A stretch of 17,807 bases of DNA from JANLVJ01 sp031363945 (GTDB lineage: Bacteria; Bacteroidota; Bacteroidia; Sphingobacteriales; Sphingobacteriaceae): contig JANLVJ010000062.1 of NCBI GenBank assembly GCA_031363945.1, forward strand, positions 1 to 17,807, written 5' to 3'. Position 1 is the first letter of the stretch, and each line of letters begins with the position of its first letter. The notes under the pieces are model-generated. The model was given only the letters and a program-made list of their open reading frames with translations. It did not search any database and had not been told where the DNA came from. Below, in pieces: positions 8,109 to 15,779 of the stretch. Both the position numbers and the translations under genes were made by a program.

Positions 8109-8173
8109 CAGGTTTCAATCTTTTTCCTGGTTCAGTCTATTTCAGGTTCAGTGTATTTTCAGGTTCAGTTTTG
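8109..8173. repeat. Four imperfect tandem repeats of about 17 bp
   Basis: Units begin at 8109, 8127, 8143 and 8160 and share the core CAGGTTCAGTnTATTT; the first and last diverge. The array lies between the convergent S24 and bioF genes and supplies the last codons of bioF, whose C-terminus ends TEPENTLNLK. It may be replication slippage or a poor transcription block; no clean hairpin forms. Confidence 0.6.
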
Positions 8174-9297
8174 CAACAAACTGTTAATGCCCTGACCAAA
8201 CCCCAGATCTCAGTTTCAGTATTGAATGAATGAATACAAATACGTAAACGTTCGGTACCTGAGGCAACTGTAGGGGCAAGAATGGCTCTTACAGCAAACC
8301 CGGCATCATTCAAACTTTTGGAAGCTTTTTTACAACGTTCATTACCTGGCAGAATCAGGCTTTGAACCGGGCCGGGGGCATCGGTCAGGGTAAATTTACT
8401 TTCCAGCATTAAATTTTTGAAAAAATTGATATTAGACATAAGTGTGGATCTTGAATATTCATCCTGTGATGAATATTCCAAACCAGTATTTATACAGGCC
8501 AGTGTATGAAAAGGTAAAGCAGTAGAATATATAAAGGACCTGGCAAAATTGATCAGGTACTCTTTTAATAATTCTGATCCTGAAACCGAGGCTCCATGCG
8601 CCCCAATACCCTTGCCAAAGGTATGAACAATTGCAAATATCTTGTGCTGTAAATTAAGCTGGTGTATGAGTCCCCTGCCACCTTCGCCAAAAATTCCTGT
8701 GCTATGGGCTTCATCAACTATCAGGTAGGCCCCCTCTGAAATGCAGATTTCAGCAAACAGGGCGAGTGGGGAAACATCCCCGTCCATAGAGTACAAACTT
8801 TCAACAACAACAAATACAGTTCCTGTAGCAAGGGCGATTTTCTCGCGCAGGCTTTCTGCATCATTGTGAGTAAATTTTATCGTCCTGGCATTTCCGAGCC
8901 TCATTCCTGCATGAATGCTGGCATGAACAAGCTCATCATATATTATGGTATCATTTCTCCGGGGAATAGTCGACAAAAGCGAAAGATTAGCGTCGAAACC
9001 TGAATTAAAAAGCAGGGTAGCTTTAAAATCAAAGAATTCAGCCAGTTTATGCTCAAGATCCATAGCATATGTTGAATTTCCAGCAAGCAACCTTGACCCT
9101 TTTGAACCTGTTGGAGCTGTAGAAAACCTGTTTAATTCATTTTTAATGAGCTTTTGAAGTTCTTTAGAATCAGCATAACCCAGGTAATCATTCGAATAAA
9201 AATCGATGCCTGTTTCAATTTTCAGGGTCCGAAGATTTCCATTCTCTCTTCTTTGGATTAAGGCAGCATCAAGTCGTGCAAGTAAAGATTCTGACAT
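8137..9297 (-). CDS. bioF: 8-amino-7-oxononanoate synthase (biotin synthesis)
   Basis: PLP-dependent alpha-oxoamine synthase that condenses pimeloyl thioester with alanine to give 8-amino-7-oxononanoate. From the ATG at 9297 the protein has 386 aa, the usual length. Visible motifs are NDYLG (37-41), GSRLLAG (67-73), the cofactor-stacking His125 in DELVHAS, DEAHS at 195-199 (PLP-binding Asp195, His198) and the Schiff-base Lys229 in HTFGKG. The frame extends to a TTG at 9348, but that start lies upstream of a good -7 box at 9331-9338, so the ATG is preferred. The relatives Kbl and serine palmitoyltransferase share these motifs; the neighbouring bioD decides the call. Being divergent from bioD instead of in one operon is a mild oddity. 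Confidence 0.9.
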   Translation of the reverse strand: MSESLLARLDAALIQRRENGNLRTLKIETGIDFYSNDYLGYADSKELQKLIKNELNRFSTAPTGSKGSRLLAGNSTYAMDLEHKLAEFFDFKATLLFNSGFDANLSLLSTIPRRNDTIIYDELVHASIHAGMRLGNARTIKFTHNDAESLREKIALATGTVFVVVESLYSMDGDVSPLALFAEICISEGAYLIVDEAHSTGIFGEGGRGLIHQLNLQHKIFAIVHTFGKGIGAHGASVSGSELLKEYLINFARSFIYSTALPFHTLACINTGLEYSSQDEYSRSTLMSNINFFKNLMLESKFTLTDAPGPVQSLILPGNERCKKASKSLNDAGFAVRAILAPTVASGTERLRICIHSFNTETEIWGLVRALTVCCKTEPENTLNLK

Positions 9298-9330
9298 AGG
9301 CCAAAAATAAGTTTTACCAACTGGTATCTT

Positions 9331-9338
9331 CAAAGATA
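9331..9338 (-). promoter_or_regulatory. Bacteroidota -7 box for bioF
   Basis: On the minus strand this reads TATCTTTG, a perfect TAnnTTTG element, 33 bases before the bioF ATG. No clear -33 TTG at standard spacing was found. A 10-bp palindrome (TTTGTACAAA, 9340-9349) abuts it upstream and could be an operator. Confidence 0.5.
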
Positions 9339-9374
9339 ATTTGTACAAAATTTAAGAAAATGAGCACAAATAAG

Positions 9375-9404
9375 TATAACATTGACTTCAATTTTAAGGT
9401 TATA
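9375..9404. promoter_or_regulatory. Inverted repeat between bioF and bioD, possible biotin operator
   Basis: TATAAC, 18 bp, GTTATA lies just before the bioD ATG in the divergent gap. The arms loosely recall BirA sites (inverted AAC...GTT arms), but the spacer is longer than the usual 14-16 bp and the outer bases do not match well. Treat it as a candidate only. Confidence 0.25.
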
Positions 9405-9412
9405 ATGTTTGT

Positions 9413-10021
9413 ATGAACAGATTATTTGTCAGCGGGATTGGTACAGACGTGGGTAAAACACTTATTTCAGCTATTCTGGTTGAAAAAATGGAGGCCGATT
9501 ATTGGAAACCAATACAAACCGGGGCAGATACTGATTCTGATACGCTTACTGTAAAAAGCCTTATCACGAATACAAGGAGTCAGTTTTTTCAAGAGTCTGT
9601 TTCTTTAAAGAAACCTGTTTCACCACATGAAGCAGCCGCATTAGAAGGGGTTGAAATCAGGCTTGCACAATTAATTGCTCCTGTTACAGAAAACAATCTG
9701 ATCATTGAGGGTGCAGGTGGATTGATGGTACCGATTAACGACAGACAGATGATGGCTGATTTAGTTGAATATTTTGATGCCGAACTTATACTGGTTTGCA
9801 AGCACTACCTGGGAAGCATTAACCATACATTATTAAGCCTTGAACTAATAAAACAGCGAAAGCTAAATTTCAAAGGAATTATTTTTACTGGCAGTCAGAA
9901 TCTGGCATCTGAGTCATTTATCCTAAATTATTCAGGCGTAAAAAAACTAGGGTACATTCCTGAGCTCGATACAATTAATCCTTCAAGAATAAAACAATCT
10001 GTTAACTATATACACTTTTAG
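9413..10021 (+). CDS. bioD: Dethiobiotin synthetase
   Basis: ATP-dependent carboxylase that closes the ureido ring of dethiobiotin, the step before BioB. The 202-aa protein starts with the family P-loop: SGIGTDVGKT at 7-16. WKPIQTG at about 31-37 binds substrate and metal, SPHEAA follows at about 70, and EGAGGLMVP near 99-107 is the second signature. It is somewhat shorter than the roughly 220-230 aa common in the family, mostly at the C-terminus. It is divergent from bioF and followed after 15 bp by the hydroxyacyl-CoA dehydrogenase gene, likely on one transcript. There is almost no leader space after the nearest promoter-like sequence. Confidence 0.95.
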   Translation: MNRLFVSGIGTDVGKTLISAILVEKMEADYWKPIQTGADTDSDTLTVKSLITNTRSQFFQESVSLKKPVSPHEAAALEGVEIRLAQLIAPVTENNLIIEGAGGLMVPINDRQMMADLVEYFDAELILVCKHYLGSINHTLLSLELIKQRKLNFKGIIFTGSQNLASESFILNYSGVKKLGYIPELDTINPSRIKQSVNYIHF

Positions 10022-10036
10022 TATCTTAAAATCAAT

Positions 10037-10933
10037 ATGATAAAAAACATATCTATAATTGGCTCTGGAACTATGGGTAACGGAATAGCCCATACATTCG
10101 CTCAATATGGTTTCAGTGTAACCCTTATTGATATTGCAAAAGTTCAATTAGAAAAGGGGTTTTCGACCATTGAGAAAAACATGGACCGGATGATTCAAAA
10201 AGGCATACTTACTGAAAACCAGAAGCAAGAAAGCCTGAAACGGATTGTCCTTTCTGATTCAATGCCAGAGGGGCTGCTTGAGGCAGACCTTGTAATAGAG
10301 GCTGCAACAGAAAACCAAGACATTAAACTCAAAATCTTTAAAGACCTTGACAGGTTTTGTAAACCTGAGGCAATTCTGGCAACAAATACATCTTCAATTT
10401 CAATTACAAAAATTGCTGCCGTAACAAACCGCCCGGGTCAGGTAATCGGCATGCATTTTATGAATCCGGTACCGGTTATGAAGCTGGTTGAAGTAGTCTT
10501 AGGTTATGATACCGATCAGGAAACGGTAAGGTCAATTATTGAACTTAGCAAAGAAATTGAGAAAATACCTGTCTGCGTAAATGATTATCCCGGTTTTATT
10601 TCAAACCGAATATTGATGCCCATGATCAATGAAGCTATTTGCACCCTGTTTGAAGGAGTGGCTGGAGTACAGGAAATAGACAGTATTATGAAGCTGGGAA
10701 TGGCTCATCCAATGGGACCACTTCAGCTAGCAGATTTTATTGGCCTGGACGTCTGTCTGGCAATAATGGAAGTCTTATTCGAGGGCTTTAAGAACCCCAA
10801 GTATGCCCCTTGCCCTCTCCTGGTTAATATGGTTGCAGCCCGACATTTGGGAAGCAAAACGGGTGAAGGCTTTTATTCCTATATCAAGGGTAATAAAGAA
10901 CTGGTGGTAGCGAGCCGCTTTAAAACAATTTAA
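10037..10933 (+). CDS. hbd: 3-hydroxybutyryl-CoA (3-hydroxyacyl-CoA) dehydrogenase
   Basis: NAD(P)-dependent enzyme that interconverts 3-hydroxyacyl-CoA and 3-oxoacyl-CoA in short-chain fatty acid metabolism. The Rossmann fold opens with GSGTMG at 9-14 and Asp32 at the end of the second strand. Catalytic residues fall in NTSS (117-120), HFMNP (catalytic His140, Asn143) and KLVEVV (Glu152). The C-terminal helical domain begins near NDYPGFISNRI. The length (298 aa) is typical of the single-domain bacterial form, not the large FadB fusion. Its close coupling to bioD looks like shared transcription; no direct link to biotin synthesis is known to me. Confidence 0.95.
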   Translation: MIKNISIIGSGTMGNGIAHTFAQYGFSVTLIDIAKVQLEKGFSTIEKNMDRMIQKGILTENQKQESLKRIVLSDSMPEGLLEADLVIEAATENQDIKLKIFKDLDRFCKPEAILATNTSSISITKIAAVTNRPGQVIGMHFMNPVPVMKLVEVVLGYDTDQETVRSIIELSKEIEKIPVCVNDYPGFISNRILMPMINEAICTLFEGVAGVQEIDSIMKLGMAHPMGPLQLADFIGLDVCLAIMEVLFEGFKNPKYAPCPLLVNMVAARHLGSKTGEGFYSYIKGNKELVVASRFKTI

Positions 10934-10988
10934 AAAGTAATTAAACCAATCTCTTTACCGTTGATCTAATTAGAAAAGAATCAGACAG

Positions 10989-11300
10989 ATGATATTAAAG
11001 CCAATAATAGTAGTTTTTGCTTTTTTAACACTAGGATTAGCTTCATGTACCGTACATGAACAGTTTGTTGTAAGAAACCGCCCGCGGGCCCCTTATGCTG
11101 ATAACCAGCCGCCACCACCAATCGGTGCTTCAGTCTGGATTCCTGCTGAATGGGTTTGGAACGGATACCAGTCAACTTACAACTGGCATAAAGGGCACTG
11201 GATGAGGCCGCGGTATGGGTTTATCTGGGATCGTGGAATATGGAGACAGACACCAGGTGGATGGTACTGGATTCCAGGACATTGGCGCAGGGTAAGATAG
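10989..11300 (+). CDS. Small lipoprotein with WXXGXW-type repeats
   Basis: Protein of 103 aa with a lipoprotein signal: a hydrophobic stretch at 5-18, then the lipobox LASC with Cys20 as the lipidated residue. A Pro-rich linker (about 33-46) leads to three or four short Trp-rich repeats, including WIPAEWVW, WHKGHW, WDRGIW and WIPGHW. This repeat is known from exported bacterial proteins whose role is not established, so no function is assigned. It is probably on the cell surface or in the outer membrane. It lies 55 bp after the dehydrogenase gene on the same strand, converges on argS, and has no recognised regulatory site. Confidence 0.85.
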   Translation: MILKPIIVVFAFLTLGLASCTVHEQFVVRNRPRAPYADNQPPPPIGASVWIPAEWVWNGYQSTYNWHKGHWMRPRYGFIWDRGIWRQTPGGWYWIPGHWRRVR

Positions 11301-11442
11301 ACAGCAAATAAATACCGAGCAAACAAGTATTTGACAATTAAATGGGCAACAAATCTCTTGCGGACATTCTAATAGCCAGCAACCAAAAAGCGCACAAATA
11401 AAATTTAAAGATCAGGGTGGCCAGGGGTTACGACCCTAAAAC

Positions 11443-13224
11443 TTACATCTTTTCAGGTACTTCTATACCCAGAAGTGTCATTCCACTTTTTAAAATAAGT
11501 CCTGTTTGGAGGCATAAGTTTAACCTGAATTGACGGGTTACCTCATCTTCAGCCTTGAGTACCTGATTCTCATGGTAAAACCTGTTAAAGCTTTTGCTGA
11601 GGTCATAAAGATAGGCAGCTATAACAGCAGGGCTAAATTCCTGGGCAGCGGTATGTACTGTTTCCCGGTAACTGTATAGTAATTTTATGAGCGATCGCTC
11701 ATCTTCATTCATCCCCAAAAACGCACCCTTATACCGCGAGATATTTGATTCTTTTCGTAGAATTGATTTAATTCGGGCATAACTATATTGAATAAATGGC
11801 CCTGTATTACCCTGAAAGTCAATAGACTCTGCCGGGTCAAAGAGTAATCTTTTACGTGGGTCAACTTTAAGCAAAAAGTATTTGAGAGCTCCCAAACCAA
11901 TTTTTCGGTTCAGGCTGATTTTTTCAGCTTCAGAAAAATCATCGGTTTTACCAAGTTCTTCAGTTTTAATACGTGCCGTTTCCTGCATTTCATCAATCAG
12001 ATCATCTGCATCTACTACCGTACCTTCTCGTGACTTCATTTTGCCCCCAGGTAGATCTACCATTCCATATGACATATGTAACAGCCCATTCGCCCATGGG
12101 AGACCAAGTTTTTTAAGAATGAGGAACAAAACTTTAAAATGATAATCCTGTTCATTACCAACTACATAAATTGACTGATCCATACCAAAATCAGCCTCCT
12201 TAAGTACCGCAGTTCCTAGATCCTGAGTGATATAAACAGATGTTCCGTCAGCTCTTAGCACAACTTTTTCATCGAGCCCATCAGTACTAAGGTCTATCCA
12301 GACAGAACCGTCGGGTTTTCTGAAAAACACGTTTGAATCAAGGCCTTGTTGGATCAGGTCTTTTCCCAGTTTATACGTATCTGATTCATAATAATACTTA
12401 TCAAAGGTAACTCCAAGTCTTGAGTAAGTCTGTTCAAAACCAGCATAAACCCAGGCATTCATTCTTTTCCATAAAGCAAGAACTTCAGGATTATGGGCCT
12501 CCCAGGCCAGCAGCATAGCCTGTGTTTCAAGAATTAGCGGGGCTGTCTTTTTTGCTTCTTCCTCGGTCGATCCGGTTGCAACCAGACTGGCAATTTCTTT
12601 TTTGTATTCCTGATCAAAAATGACATAATACTTGCCAACAAGGTGATCACCCTTCAGCCCGGCGCTTTCTGGAGTTTCATCGTTGCCGTACTTTTGCCAG
12701 GCAATCATCGATTTACAGATATGAATACCCCGGTCATTGACCAGACAGGTTTTAAACACTTCATAACCTGCAGCATCAAGTATTTCGGATAAAGAGAAAC
12801 CCAGAACATTATTTCTTACATGACCCAGGTGCAACGGTTTATTGGTATTGGGCGAAGAATATTCAACCATAATTTTCTTTCCATTTCGGCTATGGCGACC
12901 ATATGCTTTTTCTTCAGATAGCTCATGCAGGCATGCCAGCCAATAGGTATCACTCATTCTGATATTCAGAAATCCCTTCACAACTTCGAATGAGCTAACT
13001 TCTTCAACATGCTGCTCAAGGTACTCTCCTATTTCGCGAGCGGTTTGCTCAGGCGATTTATTTGAAATTGCTACCAGTGGAAATGTAACCAACGTAATAT
13101 CTCCCTTAAATTCTTTTCTTGTTTCCTGAAAGCTGAGAACGATGCCTTTAAGGTCAGTATGGTATAAGCCCGCTACAGCCGTTATAGTAAGATTTGTAAG
13201 TATATGTTTTAATGCTTCGTCCAT
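11443..13224 (-). CDS. argS: Arginyl-tRNA synthetase
   Basis: Class I aminoacyl-tRNA synthetase that charges tRNA-Arg in the cytoplasm. The 593-aa protein has the N-terminal additional domain typical of ArgRS (about 1-110), the HIGH-type motif HLGH at 132-135 after SPNTNKP, and the KMSK-type loop KMKSREG at 395-401. The C-terminal helical anticodon-binding domain ends the protein (from about 470, with NTGPFIQYSYARI at its start). All motifs are intact and this is surely the housekeeping enzyme. It is divergent from the arginine deiminase gene across 84 bp, each with its own -7 box, which places it at the head of an arginine-related block. Confidence 0.98.
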   Translation of the reverse strand: MDEALKHILTNLTITAVAGLYHTDLKGIVLSFQETRKEFKGDITLVTFPLVAISNKSPEQTAREIGEYLEQHVEEVSSFEVVKGFLNIRMSDTYWLACLHELSEEKAYGRHSRNGKKIMVEYSSPNTNKPLHLGHVRNNVLGFSLSEILDAAGYEVFKTCLVNDRGIHICKSMIAWQKYGNDETPESAGLKGDHLVGKYYVIFDQEYKKEIASLVATGSTEEEAKKTAPLILETQAMLLAWEAHNPEVLALWKRMNAWVYAGFEQTYSRLGVTFDKYYYESDTYKLGKDLIQQGLDSNVFFRKPDGSVWIDLSTDGLDEKVVLRADGTSVYITQDLGTAVLKEADFGMDQSIYVVGNEQDYHFKVLFLILKKLGLPWANGLLHMSYGMVDLPGGKMKSREGTVVDADDLIDEMQETARIKTEELGKTDDFSEAEKISLNRKIGLGALKYFLLKVDPRKRLLFDPAESIDFQGNTGPFIQYSYARIKSILRKESNISRYKGAFLGMNEDERSLIKLLYSYRETVHTAAQEFSPAVIAAYLYDLSKSFNRFYHENQVLKAEDEVTRQFRLNLCLQTGLILKSGMTLLGIEVPEKM

Positions 13225-13228
13225 TTTG

Positions 13229-13236
13229 CAAAAATA
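13229..13236 (-). promoter_or_regulatory. -7 box for argS next to the start codon
   Basis: Minus strand TATTTTTG, a perfect TAnnTTTG, with only four bases (CAAA) before the argS ATG. If used, the transcript would be leaderless or nearly so. A -33 TTG at normal spacing is not evident. Confidence 0.45.
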
Positions 13237-13296
13237 ACATAATCATATCCCAAGTAATAGAAATTCTTTCAAGCCTGAGATTTAGCCAGAAACTGA

Positions 13297-13304
13297 TACA
13301 TTTG
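13297..13304 (+). promoter_or_regulatory. -7 box for the arginine deiminase gene
   Basis: TACATTTG fits TAnnTTTG and is followed by four bases and the ATG at 13309. It mirrors the argS arrangement on the other side of the same short gap. Confidence 0.45.
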
Positions 13305-13308
13305 AAAT

Positions 13309-14589
13309 ATGAAAGCCCGCGATTTTTTTATCAATGTAAATTCAGAAATAAGCACCTTACGCAGGGTAATGATTCACAGTCCTGATAATGGTTTAGGTAA
13401 AGTAGTACCCTCCAAAGCTCAGGATTGGTTATTTGAAGATATCATTGACCTTGATGCCATGAGAAGGCAAGAATATGACCTGTATATAAAAATTCTTCTT
13501 TATTTTCTCGATCAGGATAAGGTTGCTGGCAAGATCAAAACGATTGACAGTCCTGAAAATGACCGCTTATTTTATAAGCCAAACCAGCCATTATTTCATA
13601 ATTCAACTGCAGTCGTTGAATTTCAACAGCTTTTATTTGAAATTCTTGAGAATAGCGATGTCAAGGCCCAGCTTGTAGCAGCTGTGTGTGCTTATGAAAA
13701 ATGCACCTGGAATGTCCAAAAACGATTACTTGATTGTGAAGCTGTTGAGCTTGCAAGGGTGCTGATCTCCGGATCATTTCTTAATGGTGATATGATTTTT
13801 CCACCGGTACCAAATCTAATTTTTACCCGTGATATTGGTATCGTCATTAATGATCATATTTTACTTAACCGGGCTGCTACCTTGGCAAGAGCACGTGAAT
13901 CATTACTTGGGCGGTATGTATTCTATAATCATCCAGTATTTGCAGCCTACCATGAAAAGATCATAGAGCTCTCAGAAAGTATTCATTATTTTCTTTTGCC
14001 CGAAGGAGAGAATGATTTTAAGAAAACCACGCTTGAAGGTGGTGATATCATGATGATTGGCCCTCGGCATTTATTAATCGGGGTTAGTGAGCGTACCTCC
14101 TCATTTGCTGCCAATCAAATCATTAAAGCTGTATTTAGTAAAAGTCTGGTAGATAAGGTGACTGTACTAAAGATACCGCGCAAGCGTGCATATATGCATA
14201 TCGATACCATTTTCACCCAGGTTGCCAGAGATATCTGGGTCCTTTTAGGATCTCTGGGCCGCAGAGGTGACCATATTCAACATGAAGGTGTTTATGAGCA
14301 GTTAATGGAGTCAAAACCTGCCGATCAGCTAAAAATCATACAATTCAGCCGTTTGAATGAAAAAGATAATAGAGAGTTTAAATTTTTAGAGGATTTACTT
14401 GAAGATATCAGCAAAAATGACCTGCAAGTCAAGACTCCCATAAAATTTGTGTACAGTGGTGGCAATGTATTCCCGTATGATGCCCGTGAACAGTGGACTG
14501 ATTCATGTAACCTGTTGGTAATTAAAGAGGGAGTAGCCATTGGCTATGATAGAAATAAAAAGACGGCAGAGGCGTTTAAAAAAGCATGA
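13309..14589 (+). CDS. arcA: Arginine deiminase, cut short by an in-frame TGA
   Basis: Guanidino-group-modifying family enzyme, expected to turn arginine into citrulline and ammonia. The 426 residues before the stop contain the substrate-binding FTRD (172-175), EGGD (243-246), the catalytic His297 and Asp299 in MHIDTIFT, GGNVFPYD, and GYDRNKKTAEAF just before the end. They lack the catalytic cysteine. The reading frame after the TGA (14587-14589) continues for 57 codons as a normal deiminase C-terminus and ends at 14761-14763. The family normally has Gly after EAFKKA, so the TGA looks like one G-to-T change from GGA. The truncated product should be inactive. Either it is a recent pseudogene or the base is a sequencing error. 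The gene leads directly to ctlX and the arginine decarboxylase gene. Confidence 0.85.
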   Translation: MKARDFFINVNSEISTLRRVMIHSPDNGLGKVVPSKAQDWLFEDIIDLDAMRRQEYDLYIKILLYFLDQDKVAGKIKTIDSPENDRLFYKPNQPLFHNSTAVVEFQQLLFEILENSDVKAQLVAAVCAYEKCTWNVQKRLLDCEAVELARVLISGSFLNGDMIFPPVPNLIFTRDIGIVINDHILLNRAATLARARESLLGRYVFYNHPVFAAYHEKIIELSESIHYFLLPEGENDFKKTTLEGGDIMMIGPRHLLIGVSERTSSFAANQIIKAVFSKSLVDKVTVLKIPRKRAYMHIDTIFTQVARDIWVLLGSLGRRGDHIQHEGVYEQLMESKPADQLKIIQFSRLNEKDNREFKFLEDLLEDISKNDLQVKTPIKFVYSGGNVFPYDAREQWTDSCNLLVIKEGVAIGYDRNKKTAEAFKKA

Positions 14590-14763
14590 TTTAAGATTTA
14601 TAAAGCAGGAGACTTACTTGATAAATTTGAAAAAAAAGAGCTGAGCCCTGAAAATATGCAGAAGTCACTGATCTTATTGCCTTCTGCAGAGCTATCAAGA
14701 GCCCGGGGTGGTTCACATTGCATGAGTTTACCCCTTAACCGGGATGCCTATATTCCTGAATGA
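14590..14763 (+). pseudogene. arcA: In-frame C-terminal part of the arginine deiminase with the active-site cysteine
   Basis: Read in the same frame as the gene before it, this stretch gives FKIYKAGDLLDKF, then LPSAELSRARGG and SHCMSLP, ending PE-stop. RARGGxxCMxxP is the arginine deiminase nucleophile motif; the cysteine would be residue 471 of a 484-aa protein (codon 14719-14721). It has no plausible start of its own: the only Met codon before the motif is internal, 35 codons from the end. The lack of any frameshift or second stop indicates that the interruption is very recent or artefactual. Confidence 0.85.
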
Positions 14764-14789
14764 AAATCTATGTCAAGCTTCAATAACTA

Positions 14790-15725
14790 ATGCAGACTAC
14801 CTCATTAACCCTGATGATCAGGCCCGTAAATTTCTCGGCTAATGTTCAAACTATGGAAAGTAATGCTTTTCAGAAACCTGGGCTAGAAAGCAAGGCTGAA
14901 ATAAATAGGCTGGCAATTGAAGAATTTGATGACCTGGTTACCCTGCTTCGAAATGCTGGTGTCAGCGTAATTGTAACAGACGATACGATCGAACCAGCTA
15001 CACCTGATTCAATCTTCCCCAATAACTGGGTATCTTTTCATGATAATGGTACAATCGTACTATACCCAATGCAGGCTGAAAACCGAAGGCTTGAAAGGCG
15101 GCTTGATGTGCTTGAAACTGTTGCCAGACACCTCGGTACTTTGAGTAAGAACTATCTTGATCTAACCCAATATGAATTGACCGGAGCCTATCTTGAAGGA
15201 ACTGGCAGCATGGTACTTGACAGAGATTTAAAAATCGCCTACGCCTGTATTTCTCCAAGAACGAATGAAACCGTACTTGAAAAATTTTGTTCATCCCTTG
15301 GATATACAGCAGTAATTTTTCATGCAACGGGAACAGATAAGAAAGCAATTTACCATACAAATGTAATGATGTGCGTTGGCAGCCGTTTCATTCTCATTTG
15401 TCTTGATAGCATTGGTAATGAGGGCGAAAGAACTAATGTGATTAATAGTATCAAAAAAAGCGGGAAAGTCCTGCTAACAATCACACTTGATCAGATGAAT
15501 CATTTTGCAGGTAATATGCTTGAATTAAAAAATAAATCAAATGAAGCAGTATTGGTTATGTCTGATTCTGCTTTTAATGCAATAGCCGCATTGCATGATG
15601 AACTGGGTAAATATTGTAAAATTATACATACGCCCCTGGATATCATAGAAAATAACGGTGGTGGAAGTGCCCGTTGCATGATTGCAGAAATTCATTCTGT
15701 TGCTGCATTTAATGATGAAGTTTAG
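14790..15725 (+). CDS. ctlX: CtlX-type citrulline hydrolase (arginine deiminase-related fold)
   Basis: Member of the guanidino-group-modifying superfamily (amidinotransferase/DDAH fold) that matches the citrulline utilization hydrolase CtlX. The 311-aa protein has PDSIFPNNW at 72-80, EGTGS at 136-140, the catalytic His189 in YHTNVMM and the nucleophile Cys296 in GGGSARCM near the C-terminus, so it appears active. It starts 27 bp after the end of the full deiminase frame and is probably co-transcribed with it. A natural reading is arginine to citrulline by the deiminase, then citrulline breakdown by this enzyme. DDAH or a related amidinohydrolase is the main alternative; substrate choice cannot be read from the sequence. 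Confidence 0.82.
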   Translation: MQTTSLTLMIRPVNFSANVQTMESNAFQKPGLESKAEINRLAIEEFDDLVTLLRNAGVSVIVTDDTIEPATPDSIFPNNWVSFHDNGTIVLYPMQAENRRLERRLDVLETVARHLGTLSKNYLDLTQYELTGAYLEGTGSMVLDRDLKIAYACISPRTNETVLEKFCSSLGYTAVIFHATGTDKKAIYHTNVMMCVGSRFILICLDSIGNEGERTNVINSIKKSGKVLLTITLDQMNHFAGNMLELKNKSNEAVLVMSDSAFNAIAALHDELGKYCKIIHTPLDIIENNGGGSARCMIAEIHSVAAFNDEV

Positions 15726-15751
15726 TAAACTGATATTCGCATTTTTTATCT

Positions 15752-15759
15752 TACTTTTG
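15752..15759 (+). promoter_or_regulatory. -7 box for the arginine decarboxylase gene
   Basis: TACTTTTG, a perfect TAnnTTTG, 20 bases before the ATG. An 11-bp palindrome GTTTAGTAAAC (15720-15730) over the ctlX stop lies near the -33 zone and might be a regulator site. This suggests the gene can be transcribed apart from ctlX. Confidence 0.5.
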
Positions 15760-15779
15760 CACACAAATTTTTTAAAAAA

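Noticed and set aside
8109..8173. Tandem repeats as a CRISPR array
   Set aside because: Units are about 17 bp, imperfect and directly adjacent with no spacers, and no cas genes are present.
9301..9348. Longer BioF start at TTG 9348
   Set aside because: It lies upstream of the -7 box and adds 17 residues not typical of BioF.
11414..11437. GC-rich hairpins between the lipoprotein and argS genes
   Set aside because: Stems are only about 5 bp, several pairings compete and no T-run follows directly, so this was not called a terminator.
14587..14589. TGA read as glycine or selenocysteine in the deiminase
   Set aside because: The PBP1A, receiver and GIY-YIG-fold genes all end in TGA, so it is a normal stop here. 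Family members have Gly, not Cys/Sec, at this position, and no Sec insertion hairpin was recognised.
14655..14763. Separate small gene downstream of the deiminase
   Set aside because: It is the same frame and family C-terminus as the preceding gene; the only Met is internal and the peptide would be 35 aa.
14998..15360. 120-aa open frame on the minus strand
   Set aside because: It is antisense to ctlX, with no family resemblance.
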